A stretch of 35,752 nucleotides of DNA from positions 1 through 35,752 of the forward strand of contig CAZFIA010000025.1 in NCBI GenBank assembly GCA_964519335.1. Direction: 5' to 3'. This DNA comes from JALZVT01 sp964519335 (lineage in GTDB: Bacteria; Pseudomonadota; Gammaproteobacteria; Pseudomonadales; Azotimanducaceae). The translations under genes and the position numbers were made by a program. Of this stretch, positions 23,283 through 31,348 are shown piece after piece (positions within the stretch are counted from its first letter, which is position 1; every line of letters begins with the position of its first letter). The notes under the pieces were generated by a model. The model saw nothing but the letters and a program-made list of their open reading frames with translations, did not search any database and was not told where the DNA came from.

Positions 23283-25382
23283 CTAGAACTCTACCCCAAC
23301 GCTTAGGCCTACCCGCCGCGGCTCTCCGAGCTGGGTGAACTCCCGGGTGGTGTAGAAATCGCGGGGATCGTTACCAAACTGAAAGCCCCGCACAAAGGTG
23401 TCCTGATCGGTAAGATTGCGCGCCCACAGTTTTGCGTGCCAAAGATCAGTCTCATAGCCAATCGATGCGTGCAGCAGTTCATAAGCTTCAGAGCGCTCGT
23501 TATGTGAATCAGAAAAGAAGAAGGCGTCACGGCCTTCAAGCTCTACGCGAGCAAACCATCTTTCAACGGGCGAATATTCGAATCCAACAAAGAACTGATA
23601 GTTCGGCGCCTGTGCCTGGTCTCGGTCACTCAGGTCGTTGCCCGCCGCATTAACAAAATCATCAAATTCAGTTTCAAGCAGGCCAATTGATGCAAACAAA
23701 GACAGTTTTTCGTTAACAGCATACTGAGTCTCAACTTCCAAGCCGTAGTTTCTGCCTTCAGGTACGTTGCTAATAAAGTCGATGAACTCGGAAGAGCCGT
23801 CATCGCGCATCAACACTAGCGATGCACTCGATTGCACATCGTCGCGCAGCATCAGAAATGCTGAGGCCCGAACAATACCGTTGCCATCTGCAAAGCTGCC
23901 CTTAAAGCCGACTTCAATGTTCCAAAGTTCTTCTAAATCAAATTCGCGCAACTCTTCTGGCAATGTACCGCTAGTATTGGCGCCGCCGCTCTTGTAGCCC
24001 CGAGAAACCGTGCCGTAAATCAGATTGTTAGCAGGCGTTGTATATTCGATAACAGCACGCCCACCCAGAGTGGTATCCGAGGTATCAAAATCAGCGCCAA
24101 ACGAATCCGCGTAATCAACTTCCAGCCGCTCAAGCCGCAACCCGCCCGCTACTCGTAGCGAGTCATTGAGCTGCAAGCCAAATTCTCCGTACGCTGCATA
24201 TCTATCCAGGCCCACATCGCTAAAGAAATCATCGTCAAGGAACGTGTAAGTACGCTGCAGATCTACGTCTTGCGTCAGTCCAAACACGCCCACTACCCAA
24301 TCCGCATTGCGGCCAAACAACCGCAGCGAATTGTCGCTTAGCAAACGAACATCGAGCGAAGTGGTTTGGCGATCACGCTGGTAGCGATCGGTTGAGGTGT
24401 AGCCAATTGGATCAAATCCGGTAAAGGTCCAGTCTTCGTCAAAGCTATAGTCAATGTCGCTGTCTGCATGGGCTATGTAGCCATCAATTCTGCGCCCGCT
24501 ATCAAGCTCTTGTTTCACCTGCAGGCTCGCATAAATCGTTTCTTGCCGATCAAAACCCGGCTCATCTGAAAGCGTCGTGCGATCGTTATCGAGCGAGAAC
24601 GCATCATAGCCATTATCGATATCGACAATACCTGCCGTTAGCAGAAGCTCCGTGGCTTCGGTGGGCTCAAAGAGAAGCTTGCCTCTAACGGTGAGTTCAT
24701 CGCGTTCATTGGTGTCTTCAACCCCCAGAAAATCGTTATCCAGAAATCCATCACTGCTGAAATGGCGCGCTGCAAGTCGACCAGAAACACGCTCGTTGAA
24801 GGCGCCAGAGATAACGCCACCTACACCCAACGCATCAAAGTTACCGACGTCCAGATCAACCCGCGAATAGAGCTCGTCCGTCGGGTTATTGGTTACCACG
24901 TTCACGATGCCGGCCAAGGCGTTGGCACCGTAGAGCGTGCCCTGAGGGCCGCGAAACACCTCTATCTGACCCACATCGTAGGTGCTCGCCACCGTGCCAA
25001 TGCCACTCAGATCAACGCCGTCGAGTAACAGGCCAACGGATGAGTTTAGTGGCTCTGCAAACTGTCCGCGCTCACCAATACCGCGAATCTGCAGAAACCG
25101 GGCTCTCGATCCACCGCTTGAGGAGTTTACGTTGGGGATCCAGCCGAGTACTTCTTCGAGATGATTAACCACCGTGAGGCGCGTTGCCTCCGGATCAATC
25201 ACTGTCACACTCAGGCTGGTGGTATCAATAGACTGCTCGCGCAGTTCACCATAAACGATGACTTCCTCCATACCGGAGTTACCCGGGCCGGAACGATCAG
25301 AGTCTGCGGCAATTGCAGCAGGCGCCAACAGGCAGCCGGCAAACAACAACAAATATGAAGGGGTTGAGCAGTTAGAAAACAT
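23283..25382 (-). CDS. TonB-dependent outer-membrane receptor under TPP riboswitch control
   Basis: A 699-residue receptor. Start ATG 25382 is chosen because GGGAG lies upstream and the product then opens with a signal peptide ending APAAIAA. A TonB box-like EEVIVYG follows. The plug domain has SLSVTVID, FLQIRGIGERG, DGVDLSG and VFRGPQGTLYGANALAGIVNVVT. The rest is a 22-strand barrel with alternating aromatic strands, closing with RRVGLSVGVEF, whose final Phe is typical. Family members import iron chelates, cobalamin, sugars or vitamins. The TPP riboswitch 115 bp upstream points to thiamine or a precursor as ligand. That is inference from regulation; the barrel itself does not show specificity. 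Confidence 0.92.
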   Translation of the reverse strand: MFSNCSTPSYLLLFAGCLLAPAAIAADSDRSGPGNSGMEEVIVYGELREQSIDTTSLSVTVIDPEATRLTVVNHLEEVLGWIPNVNSSSGGSRARFLQIRGIGERGQFAEPLNSSVGLLLDGVDLSGIGTVASTYDVGQIEVFRGPQGTLYGANALAGIVNVVTNNPTDELYSRVDLDVGNFDALGVGGVISGAFNERVSGRLAARHFSSDGFLDNDFLGVEDTNERDELTVRGKLLFEPTEATELLLTAGIVDIDNGYDAFSLDNDRTTLSDEPGFDRQETIYASLQVKQELDSGRRIDGYIAHADSDIDYSFDEDWTFTGFDPIGYTSTDRYQRDRQTTSLDVRLLSDNSLRLFGRNADWVVGVFGLTQDVDLQRTYTFLDDDFFSDVGLDRYAAYGEFGLQLNDSLRVAGGLRLERLEVDYADSFGADFDTSDTTLGGRAVIEYTTPANNLIYGTVSRGYKSGGANTSGTLPEELREFDLEELWNIEVGFKGSFADGNGIVRASAFLMLRDDVQSSASLVLMRDDGSSEFIDFISNVPEGRNYGLEVETQYAVNEKLSLFASIGLLETEFDDFVNAAGNDLSDRDQAQAPNYQFFVGFEYSPVERWFARVELEGRDAFFFSDSHNERSEAYELLHASIGYETDLWHAKLWARNLTDQDTFVRGFQFGNDPRDFYTTREFTQLGEPRRVGLSVGVEF

Positions 25383-25386
25383 CGAA

Positions 25387-25443
25387 ATCTCCCGGTTTCG
25401 CCGCGCGACTAAAGTTAGCCGCACTGATTTGAGCCCAGGAGAT
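25387..25443 (-). promoter_or_regulatory. Predicted stem hiding the receptor's ribosome-binding site
   Basis: ATCTCCTGG (25443-25435) can pair with CCGGGAGAT (25395-25387), nine pairs with one G-U. The second arm contains the Shine-Dalgarno GGGAG of the receptor. In gammaproteobacterial TPP riboswitches such a sequester stem often forms when ligand is bound. The pairing is seen by eye and has not been folded. Confidence 0.55.
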
Positions 25444-25497
25444 GGATCGCTGTGATCCGGCAGTAAAGCCCGACACAAACAGCGCCGAGCTTTAGAT

Positions 25498-25587
25498 ACC
25501 TATCCCTTCGCCGGTACTAACCGGATCAGGTTCAAAGGGTCCGCGTGCATAAGCAATCGCGTCTCAGGAAAGACCACCCCTTAGGCT
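25498..25587 (-). ncRNA. TPP riboswitch (THI element)
   Basis: On the minus strand GGGGTGGTCTTTCCTGAGA is followed by a P3 arm and then ACCCTTTGAACCTGATCCGG, TTAGTACCGG and CGAAGGGA. The CTGAGA (25567-25562) and the CCTTTGAACCTGAT block are hallmarks of the TPP aptamer. CCTA near 25585 and TAGG near 25500 can close P1. It lies about 115 nt before the receptor start. It senses thiamine pyrophosphate and normally lowers expression of the downstream gene when TPP is plentiful. Confidence 0.95.
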
Positions 25588-25618
25588 TGGCCTTATTGTC
25601 CAGAGTGGGCCCCTCTTA

Positions 25619-25643
25619 ATCAAGAGCATCAAGAGAGATCAAG
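25619..25643 (-). repeat. Three CTTGAT direct repeats upstream of the riboswitch
   Basis: CTTGAT occurs at 25643-25638, 25633-25628 and 25624-25619, spaced 10 and 9 bp, close to one helical turn. It lies in the probable promoter region of the TPP-controlled unit. It could be a transcription-factor site or chance. This is the only other notable element in the 325 bp between the receptor start and the DUF547 gene, apart from the riboswitch and its sequester stem. Confidence 0.4.
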
Positions 25644-25707
25644 ACAATAATCAGGAGCCTCGGTATTTTAGCCGGACAATCCAGCGGGAGAGTTTTACCA
25701 GGGTTAC

Positions 25708-26550
25708 CTAGTTAGCGGTGTTCAAATCCCAGTCGTAGGCATACTTCACTTTGCCGCCATAGGCCTTGATCTTGTCACCCAGTGTTGGGTGGTGTTCCGC
25801 GATGTAGGCAACAACACCTTTCTCGTCGTCAGCAAAATCGCTGCCGTACCACTCAAAGATCTGCGACAGCTTCAAACGGCCTTTGTCTGTGAAGGTTACC
25901 CCGCGATCATGGCTTAGATAATCTTGTTCCCCGGCATCGAGCTGAGCATCAAGCGTCGCACCGGTAAACACCTTGGCGTCGAGGTTTGGGCAACCGATGC
26001 TTGCACAGTTAACCGCGTAGTGAACCCGCTGATCCTTATAGATGGGCCGCAAGATTCGATGCTCAATATCGTTAAGGGTTAGATCTTCGCCAGCAACCTG
26101 ATAGATCTTGTCGTCCCAGGGGCCAATCGCAAAAAACTTGGCACCCATGCGCAAAATGCTCTTTTTCTTCGGGTACTTAAGCACTTCCTTAATGGTGAGC
26201 GCGTTGTAAACATTGATCCAGTACGCCTGCTGCTCGGCCAGGTTGTAGTCGCGCGGGTCGAGTTCGGCCATCTGCGCCAGATAGTCGTCGAGCTGTGACG
26301 AATCAGCCGCACCAAGATCTTTGTAGGCAAATCGGTTGATTCCATCGGGGCTGGGCTTCAGGTATCCATCCAGCACTGCCTGCCACAAAGAGTGGTCAAT
26401 CACCTCTTCGGATTCTGCGTTAACTTTCTGCCAAAACGCCCAGGGCTCGGGCGCTGGAGCCGCCATCGCGGACGGCGCAAACGCCGCAGCAACCACCGAA
26501 AGTGCCAAAGAAAGTCCCAAAATTAGTCTCGTCACTGTGCTTCTCCACAT
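25708..26550 (-). CDS. DUF547 family exported protein
   Basis: A 280-residue protein with an N-terminal signal peptide (hydrophobic run LILGLSLALSVVAAAF, cleavage near AMAAPAPE). The DUF547 domain covers residues about 90-225: LAEQQAYWINVYNALTIKEVL, then the Cys-containing VHYAVNCASIGCPNL, with several conserved His/Asp residues. The domain resembles a cysteine-protease/transglutaminase-like fold in the literature, but the function is undefined. ATG 26550 has a poor ribosome-binding site. GTG 26535 has GGAGAAG close upstream and still keeps the signal, so it is an equally good start. No partner is evident. Confidence 0.88.
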   Translation of the reverse strand: MWRSTVTRLILGLSLALSVVAAAFAPSAMAAPAPEPWAFWQKVNAESEEVIDHSLWQAVLDGYLKPSPDGINRFAYKDLGAADSSQLDDYLAQMAELDPRDYNLAEQQAYWINVYNALTIKEVLKYPKKKSILRMGAKFFAIGPWDDKIYQVAGEDLTLNDIEHRILRPIYKDQRVHYAVNCASIGCPNLDAKVFTGATLDAQLDAGEQDYLSHDRGVTFTDKGRLKLSQIFEWYGSDFADDEKGVVAYIAEHHPTLGDKIKAYGGKVKYAYDWDLNTAN

Positions 26551-26643
26551 GCCGCTTATGCTCTGAATTATTCTCTGACCGAAGATTGTCGGATAAGTTG
26601 CAAGCCGATTTCGGCCGCTGTGCGCCTTGTCCGGTCGCCAGAA

Positions 26644-27366
26644 CTACTCTTTCAGCTCTATGTGCAGCTTGCCGTCCGCTATTTCGATCACCTCGACGCC
26701 CTCGGCAAAGTTCTGCCAAAACCCTTCGCTACCGCCAAATTCATTGACAAGATCGACGTTCTTGAGGCCACCCAGCCATGCATTGGGGATCGGCACGCCC
26801 ATCACGCTCACCCCCCGGAGAATCACCACGGGCTGCTCATTGCGGTAGTCGATCTCCAACCCCGCATTGAGCCGTAACGTCTTACCGCCCAACACCGGAA
26901 AATCCGGATCAAAGGGCATCAGCACTTTGGCGCTGGCAAGGTTGTCTGACAGATCGACGGCAAACCGGCGGGACAGATCGCTGTTATTCGCAAGCATAGC
27001 GTTCAGCTCCCGCTCCGACAGATCGATCACCCGACTGGCACCCACCTCTGAGTAGGCTTCAGGAATGACATTACCGTCTCGATCGCGCTGGATCTGATCT
27101 TCGATTCGACCGCCTGCGTCTGGACCCCGGTTTGCGCCGGGTAACAAGGCTTCAGGGTCAACGCCCAGGTTCCGCAGCTTGGTATCGAGCTCTACCTGTT
27201 CCTCTTGCGATAGCTCCACCGGATCAAAATCGCTGGCAAAGAAGTAGGTGCGAATCAGCCAGTAAGTGATACCCGCAGTCACTAAAATGGCCAGCAACAC
27301 AAACAGCATGACCTGTTTGCCGGAAAATCCCTGTTTAGCAGCTGTAGGTACTGTTTCGGCGTTCAA
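26644..27366 (-). CDS. Membrane-anchored protein of unknown function (YpmS-like pattern)
   Basis: A 240-residue protein with a single N-terminal transmembrane helix (about residues 20-44, VMLFVLLAILVTAGITYWLI) and a large extracytoplasmic domain. The C-terminal half is a series of alternating hydrophobic beta-strands (VIDLSERELNAMLANN, LRLNAGLEIDYRNEQPVVILRGVSVMGVPIP). It resembles lipid-binding-like periplasmic domains such as DUF2140/YpmS, but this is only a pattern resemblance. There are no catalytic motifs. It is divergent from the histidine kinase gene with about 117 bp between the starts, and lies 93 bp before the DUF547 gene, so these may be co-transcribed. Confidence 0.75.
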   Translation of the reverse strand: MNAETVPTAAKQGFSGKQVMLFVLLAILVTAGITYWLIRTYFFASDFDPVELSQEEQVELDTKLRNLGVDPEALLPGANRGPDAGGRIEDQIQRDRDGNVIPEAYSEVGASRVIDLSERELNAMLANNSDLSRRFAVDLSDNLASAKVLMPFDPDFPVLGGKTLRLNAGLEIDYRNEQPVVILRGVSVMGVPIPNAWLGGLKNVDLVNEFGGSEGFWQNFAEGVEVIEIADGKLHIELKE

Positions 27367-27483
27367 GAGCGACTCCCTGTACAGATGTTCTGGACCTGAG
27401 GATCAAAAGGTCAGACTATTGTACCAATACCGACAACAGTCGATTTGTCACTTATTCAGGCCTACCAAATAGAGGTGCAGGGC

Positions 27484-29280
27484 ATGCGGGGAAGGGATGA
27501 CCGGCAGATGTCTCACGAACTTTTGCAGCGATCAGCACAGCAGACAGCTGACCTCGATTCACGCGCCGGCCGCACAGAACTCGTTACTTACGCCAAGTTT
27601 TTTCCGTGGATCTGCCTAGCAGTCGCATTCTCCACCGCGCTGCCTTTTCTGATACTAGATACAAACGATAGTTTCTTTACCCCTACAATCGCTCTCTGGA
27701 TGAGCGCTACTGCTGGGCTCTTGCTCATATCAAGCATTATTGCTTTCCGCTTTCTTTCAACAGACCCAAAGCACGAAGCAAGATCACAAATTATATTCGG
27801 TGGCTTGCTACTTGCAGTTATCGCTGCTTGCAACGCAACCCTTATATTAGATTCCCATGACGTAAGGCATTCCGGATCCGCCATCATCCCCATGATCTGC
27901 GCCGCACTGCTCTATCCTCGACTCTTCGGCGTGCTAGTGCTCGGATTGCCGCAAATAGGCGTGCTCGCGTGGTTTGCTTCCGAGGCTAACTGGGAATCGA
28001 GCTGGGCCTTTGGCTTTTTTTCAACCCTGGGTGGCACTATGACCGCCCTTCTTACCTTCTATTTGCGCCAGGCGTACTTTCGTCGTCATCATGCACTACT
28101 TGCGGAACGCGATAGCTATATAGAAGCATTGCAGCGCGAATCGGCCGAACGCGCCCTACTGCAAGAGCAAGTACTCACAGAACGGCACCTGACAACGCTC
28201 GGCAGACTTGCCGGCGGCATCGCCCACGACCTGAATAATATTCTTGTACCCATCATGGGCAACGCCGCCATGCTCGAAGAATCGGTGCACACCAGCACCC
28301 ACAAACATCAGGCCAGAGAAGTCTTGAGCGCCGCCACTCGCGCCCGCAACCTCACTCAACAACTGGATTTTTTCTATGTCCGTGGCAAGGGAAAATTCGA
28401 AACGCTGGATCTTAATCAGCTACTGGCAGATTTGTGCCCTATCGTTTGGCGCACCTTTCCTCAGGGAATCGACATCGATCTGAATGTGCAGGATAAGCCA
28501 CTCTACTTGCGAGCCAATCGTGTGGTGCTACAAGATCTCCTCACTAACCTGTTACTAAACGCAGGTAATGCGGCTATGCCGGAAAATTCTGTAAACATAA
28601 AGGTCGCGCCAAGCGCGGTACCGCCCGATCATTTCACACCACCGCCAGAACGCACATTTTGCGCCGTTACAATAAGCGATGGCGGCGAACCCATTACTGC
28701 AGAGCAACGCGAGGCTTTGCTCAAACACGACAAATTGGGTGATCGAGGTATAGGGCTACTGGGTGCACGCGACAAAGCGGAAGCCTTCGGTGCATACCTT
28801 GATTTCGACGCAGCAGACGGTAGCAATCATTTTCGCCTGTTCTTGCCGGTTCAAAAACCGGAGACAACTCAACCCGACAACAACGACCCACACGTGAGCG
28901 CGGCGGTAGCGCCGGAAGTGCTTGTGGTAGACGACGAACCGTCTGTGCGCCGGGTAACAAGTGAGCTGCTAAGCCGAGCGGGTTTTGTGGTCCGCGAATG
29001 CGACAGCGGTGAGGCTGCCCTGGTCGAGATTGGTAATCATCTACCGGATGCAATCGTCATGGATTTGCGAATGCCTGGAATAGGCGGGCGAGCAGCAGCA
29101 GAGAATATTCGAAAGCAAAACCTGAATATACCCATAGTTATCTGCACGGGATTTGCGGGCGATGCGCAAGGCTGGCTATCGAAGCTGCCCAACTGCGCAC
29201 TACTACAAAAACCCTACGATACGAAAGATCTCATCGGGGCGGTTAACTCACTGTTGAGTCTTGAGTTTGCGGCGGGCTGA
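27484..29280 (+). CDS. Hybrid sensor histidine kinase with C-terminal receiver domain
   Basis: A 598-residue protein read from ATG 27484, with AGAGGTG 8 bp upstream; ATG 27508 is also possible. Residues about 38-195 hold five to six transmembrane helices forming an integral membrane sensor. A short coiled coil leads to the H-box LGRLAGGIAHDLNNIL with phosphoacceptor His248. The ATPase domain shows the N box (LLTNLLLNAGNAA, Asn359), G1 (SDGGEP, Asp399) and GIGLLGARDKAEAFG. A receiver domain (about 478-595) has VVDDEPS and phosphoacceptor Asp527 in IVMDLRMPG, then Lys in LLQKPYD. Phosphate is probably moved within the protein and perhaps to a separate partner not seen here. Its end overlaps the convergent MFS gene by 38 bp. 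Confidence 0.92.
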   Translation: MRGRDDRQMSHELLQRSAQQTADLDSRAGRTELVTYAKFFPWICLAVAFSTALPFLILDTNDSFFTPTIALWMSATAGLLLISSIIAFRFLSTDPKHEARSQIIFGGLLLAVIAACNATLILDSHDVRHSGSAIIPMICAALLYPRLFGVLVLGLPQIGVLAWFASEANWESSWAFGFFSTLGGTMTALLTFYLRQAYFRRHHALLAERDSYIEALQRESAERALLQEQVLTERHLTTLGRLAGGIAHDLNNILVPIMGNAAMLEESVHTSTHKHQAREVLSAATRARNLTQQLDFFYVRGKGKFETLDLNQLLADLCPIVWRTFPQGIDIDLNVQDKPLYLRANRVVLQDLLTNLLLNAGNAAMPENSVNIKVAPSAVPPDHFTPPPERTFCAVTISDGGEPITAEQREALLKHDKLGDRGIGLLGARDKAEAFGAYLDFDAADGSNHFRLFLPVQKPETTQPDNNDPHVSAAVAPEVLVVDDEPSVRRVTSELLSRAGFVVRECDSGEAALVEIGNHLPDAIVMDLRMPGIGGRAAAENIRKQNLNIPIVICTGFAGDAQGWLSKLPNCALLQKPYDTKDLIGAVNSLLSLEFAAG

Positions 29281-30442
29281 AGCGTAGTGACCACCCAAGC
29301 AGACCTAGCATTAACAGCAAAAACGGCAGCGCGGAATACAAGACGGCTTGCCAGCCCATTTGAAACATCAGCGTACCTGCTAACAGACTCGCAATAGCCG
29401 ATGCCCCAAACACACTAAAGTCATTAAACGCCTGAGCCTTAAAGCGCTCGGACGGTGCATAGTTTTGTACCAACAACGTGGTGCCACCAATAAACAAAAA
29501 GTTCCAACCTACGCCCAGCAGCACCAGCGCCCACCAGTAGTGCATAACGGCCTGGCCCGATAACCCAAACACCAACGTGATCAGCATGGCTAACACCCCG
29601 ACAGACATCAGCTGTCGAATGCCAAACATTGCAATCAAGGGCGCAGTTACTAGCGACGGCAGGTACATCGCCACCACATGCGCACGAATCACCGCTCCGG
29701 TATCACCCATGCTGTGGCCATCAACAACGTGCATAGACAGCGGTGTTGCGGTCATCAGGTAAGTCATTATGCCCTGCCCCATCACGCCACCCAGTACGGC
29801 AATAATAAACAAAGGTTGTTGCACGACGCGCAGCAAGGGCCGTTCCGCTGTGTCTGACGAAACATCGTCTACCGCAGCAGTGTTGCGATAGGCCAGAAGC
29901 ACAGCGCAAGCCAGCACATAAAGACCCGCCGCCCATTGAAAAGCTGGTTTAAAGGCCGCTGCATCACCCGCATCTCGAGCTAAGCCCGCAAGCGCTGGCC
30001 CCATAAATGCGCCACCAATGGACCCCAGCAACACAAACGCAACGGCATAAGCGGTGCCCGAAGGAATAACACTCTCAGTCGCAGCAAAGCGAAACTGCTG
30101 CGCAAAGGCCATGGTCATACCGATAAGCGTGGCGGCCGCACAAAACAGCACAAAATTCCCCTGACCCACGGCAGCCGAGGCGATCAGGGCACCAGAACAG
30201 CCAATCAGCGCACTCATGGCAAATCCTGCTCGCCGACCGATGCGCTTCATGAGCAAGGCGGCTGGAATAGTGGTTAACGCAGTGCCAACCACAAAGAAGG
30301 ACATGGGCAGGGTAGCGAGGGAACGGTCGGTCGCTATTAATGACCCTACTATTCCGCCAACAGTTACCAACAGAACGGTGCCGGTGCCAAAAATCAATTG
30401 CGCAGCAAAGAGAACCAGCAAATTTCTGTTTAGATAACCCAT
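29243..30442 (-). CDS. Major facilitator superfamily (MFS) transporter
   Basis: A 399-residue inner-membrane protein with about twelve hydrophobic helices. ATG 30442 starts directly at the first helix (LLVLFAAQLIFGTGTVLLV). A longer frame to 30598 would add 52 polar residues lying inside the divergent AEC gene. The loop 2-3 region MKRIGRRAGFAMSALIG resembles the MFS motif A. The second half opens with LFIIAVLGGVMGQGIMTYLMT. Drug, sugar-phosphate or metabolite export are all possible; no substrate can be read. The stop lies within the histidine kinase gene on the other strand, and the start is only 9 bp from the AEC start. Confidence 0.88.
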   Translation of the reverse strand: MGYLNRNLLVLFAAQLIFGTGTVLLVTVGGIVGSLIATDRSLATLPMSFFVVGTALTTIPAALLMKRIGRRAGFAMSALIGCSGALIASAAVGQGNFVLFCAAATLIGMTMAFAQQFRFAATESVIPSGTAYAVAFVLLGSIGGAFMGPALAGLARDAGDAAAFKPAFQWAAGLYVLACAVLLAYRNTAAVDDVSSDTAERPLLRVVQQPLFIIAVLGGVMGQGIMTYLMTATPLSMHVVDGHSMGDTGAVIRAHVVAMYLPSLVTAPLIAMFGIRQLMSVGVLAMLITLVFGLSGQAVMHYWWALVLLGVGWNFLFIGGTTLLVQNYAPSERFKAQAFNDFSVFGASAIASLLAGTLMFQMGWQAVLYSALPFLLLMLGLLGWSLRFSPPQTQDSTVS

Positions 30443-30451
30443 AATCTCGCC

Positions 30452-31342
30452 ATGTTCATCCAGATTGTCTCCGTAGTCACGCCCATATTCCTTATTACCG
30501 CGCTTGGGTTTCTCTGGGCCCGTAAGGAACAGCCGTTCGACAACGCAACCATAAGCTCTCTGGTTATGTATATCGGCACACCCTGCCTGGTGTTTCACTC
30601 CCTTACGTCACTAAAGCCGGAACTGAGCGAGCTGAGGACACTGGGATTTGCCAGTGTGGGTGTCATAAGTCTCTGCCTGATTCTGGGTTACCTGGGTCTG
30701 AAAATCGCGCGCCTGGATCGAAACGCATTTCTTCCTGCTCTAACGCTCGCGAACACGGGGAACATGGGCCTGCCTTTGGTCATGCTTACCTTCGGCGATG
30801 CAGGTCTGGCCATGGGGGTTGTGGTGTTTTTTGTTCACTCGCTTACCCAGAACTCGTTGGGACTTACGATCTCTTCCGGCTCTTTCCAACCCAGGACTCT
30901 ACTAAGACAGCCCATTCTATGGGCGGTGATTCTGGCCTGTGTCACCTTGATTAGCGGCGTAACCGTTCCGGAGTGGCTTACCAACACAACTCGACTGCTC
31001 GGCGGCTTACTCATACCCGCAATGCTCTTAATGCTTGGCACCTCGCTTGCGCGTCTTACACTCAAAGATCTGCCCCAGGCACTGGCTCTGGCTGTCTCAC
31101 GCATGCTGTTAGGAGTAGGTGCTGCGCTGCTTTTGATTTGGCTACTTAAGCTCGAAGGGGTGGCGGCGGGCGTGCTGTTTCTGCAGGCAACCATGCCCAT
31201 CGCCGTATTTAACTACGTGTTCGCTGACAAATATGATCGGCAGCCGGAGCAGGTCGCCGCAACGGTTCTAGTGTCTACACTGATCACCATGGCAGCCCTG
31301 CCTTTTTTGGTGGCGATCAGCATTGGTATAGCGGCCGGTTAA
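30452..31342 (+). CDS. AEC (auxin efflux carrier) family transporter
   Basis: A 296-residue membrane protein with nine to ten helices. The start FIQIVSVVTPIFLITALGFLWAR and the midpoint ALTLANTGNMGLPLVMLTFGDAGLAMGV are characteristic of bacterial AEC permeases, which export or take up carboxylates such as malate or malonate. The second half repeats the fold (GGLLIPAMLLMLGTSLARL). ATG 30452 lies 9 bp from the divergent MFS ATG and has no Shine-Dalgarno sequence. A CATAAT element sits 6 bp before the ATG, so the mRNA may be leaderless. It ends 6 bp from the convergent MBL-fold gene. Substrate unknown. Confidence 0.9.
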   Translation: MFIQIVSVVTPIFLITALGFLWARKEQPFDNATISSLVMYIGTPCLVFHSLTSLKPELSELRTLGFASVGVISLCLILGYLGLKIARLDRNAFLPALTLANTGNMGLPLVMLTFGDAGLAMGVVVFFVHSLTQNSLGLTISSGSFQPRTLLRQPILWAVILACVTLISGVTVPEWLTNTTRLLGGLLIPAMLLMLGTSLARLTLKDLPQALALAVSRMLLGVGAALLLIWLLKLEGVAAGVLFLQATMPIAVFNYVFADKYDRQPEQVAATVLVSTLITMAALPFLVAISIGIAAG

Positions 31343-31348
31343 AGAAAC

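Noticed and set aside
30443..30598. Longer N-terminus for the MFS transporter
   Set aside because: The extra 52 residues are polar, lie inside the divergent AEC gene, and the ATG at 30442 begins at the first helix.
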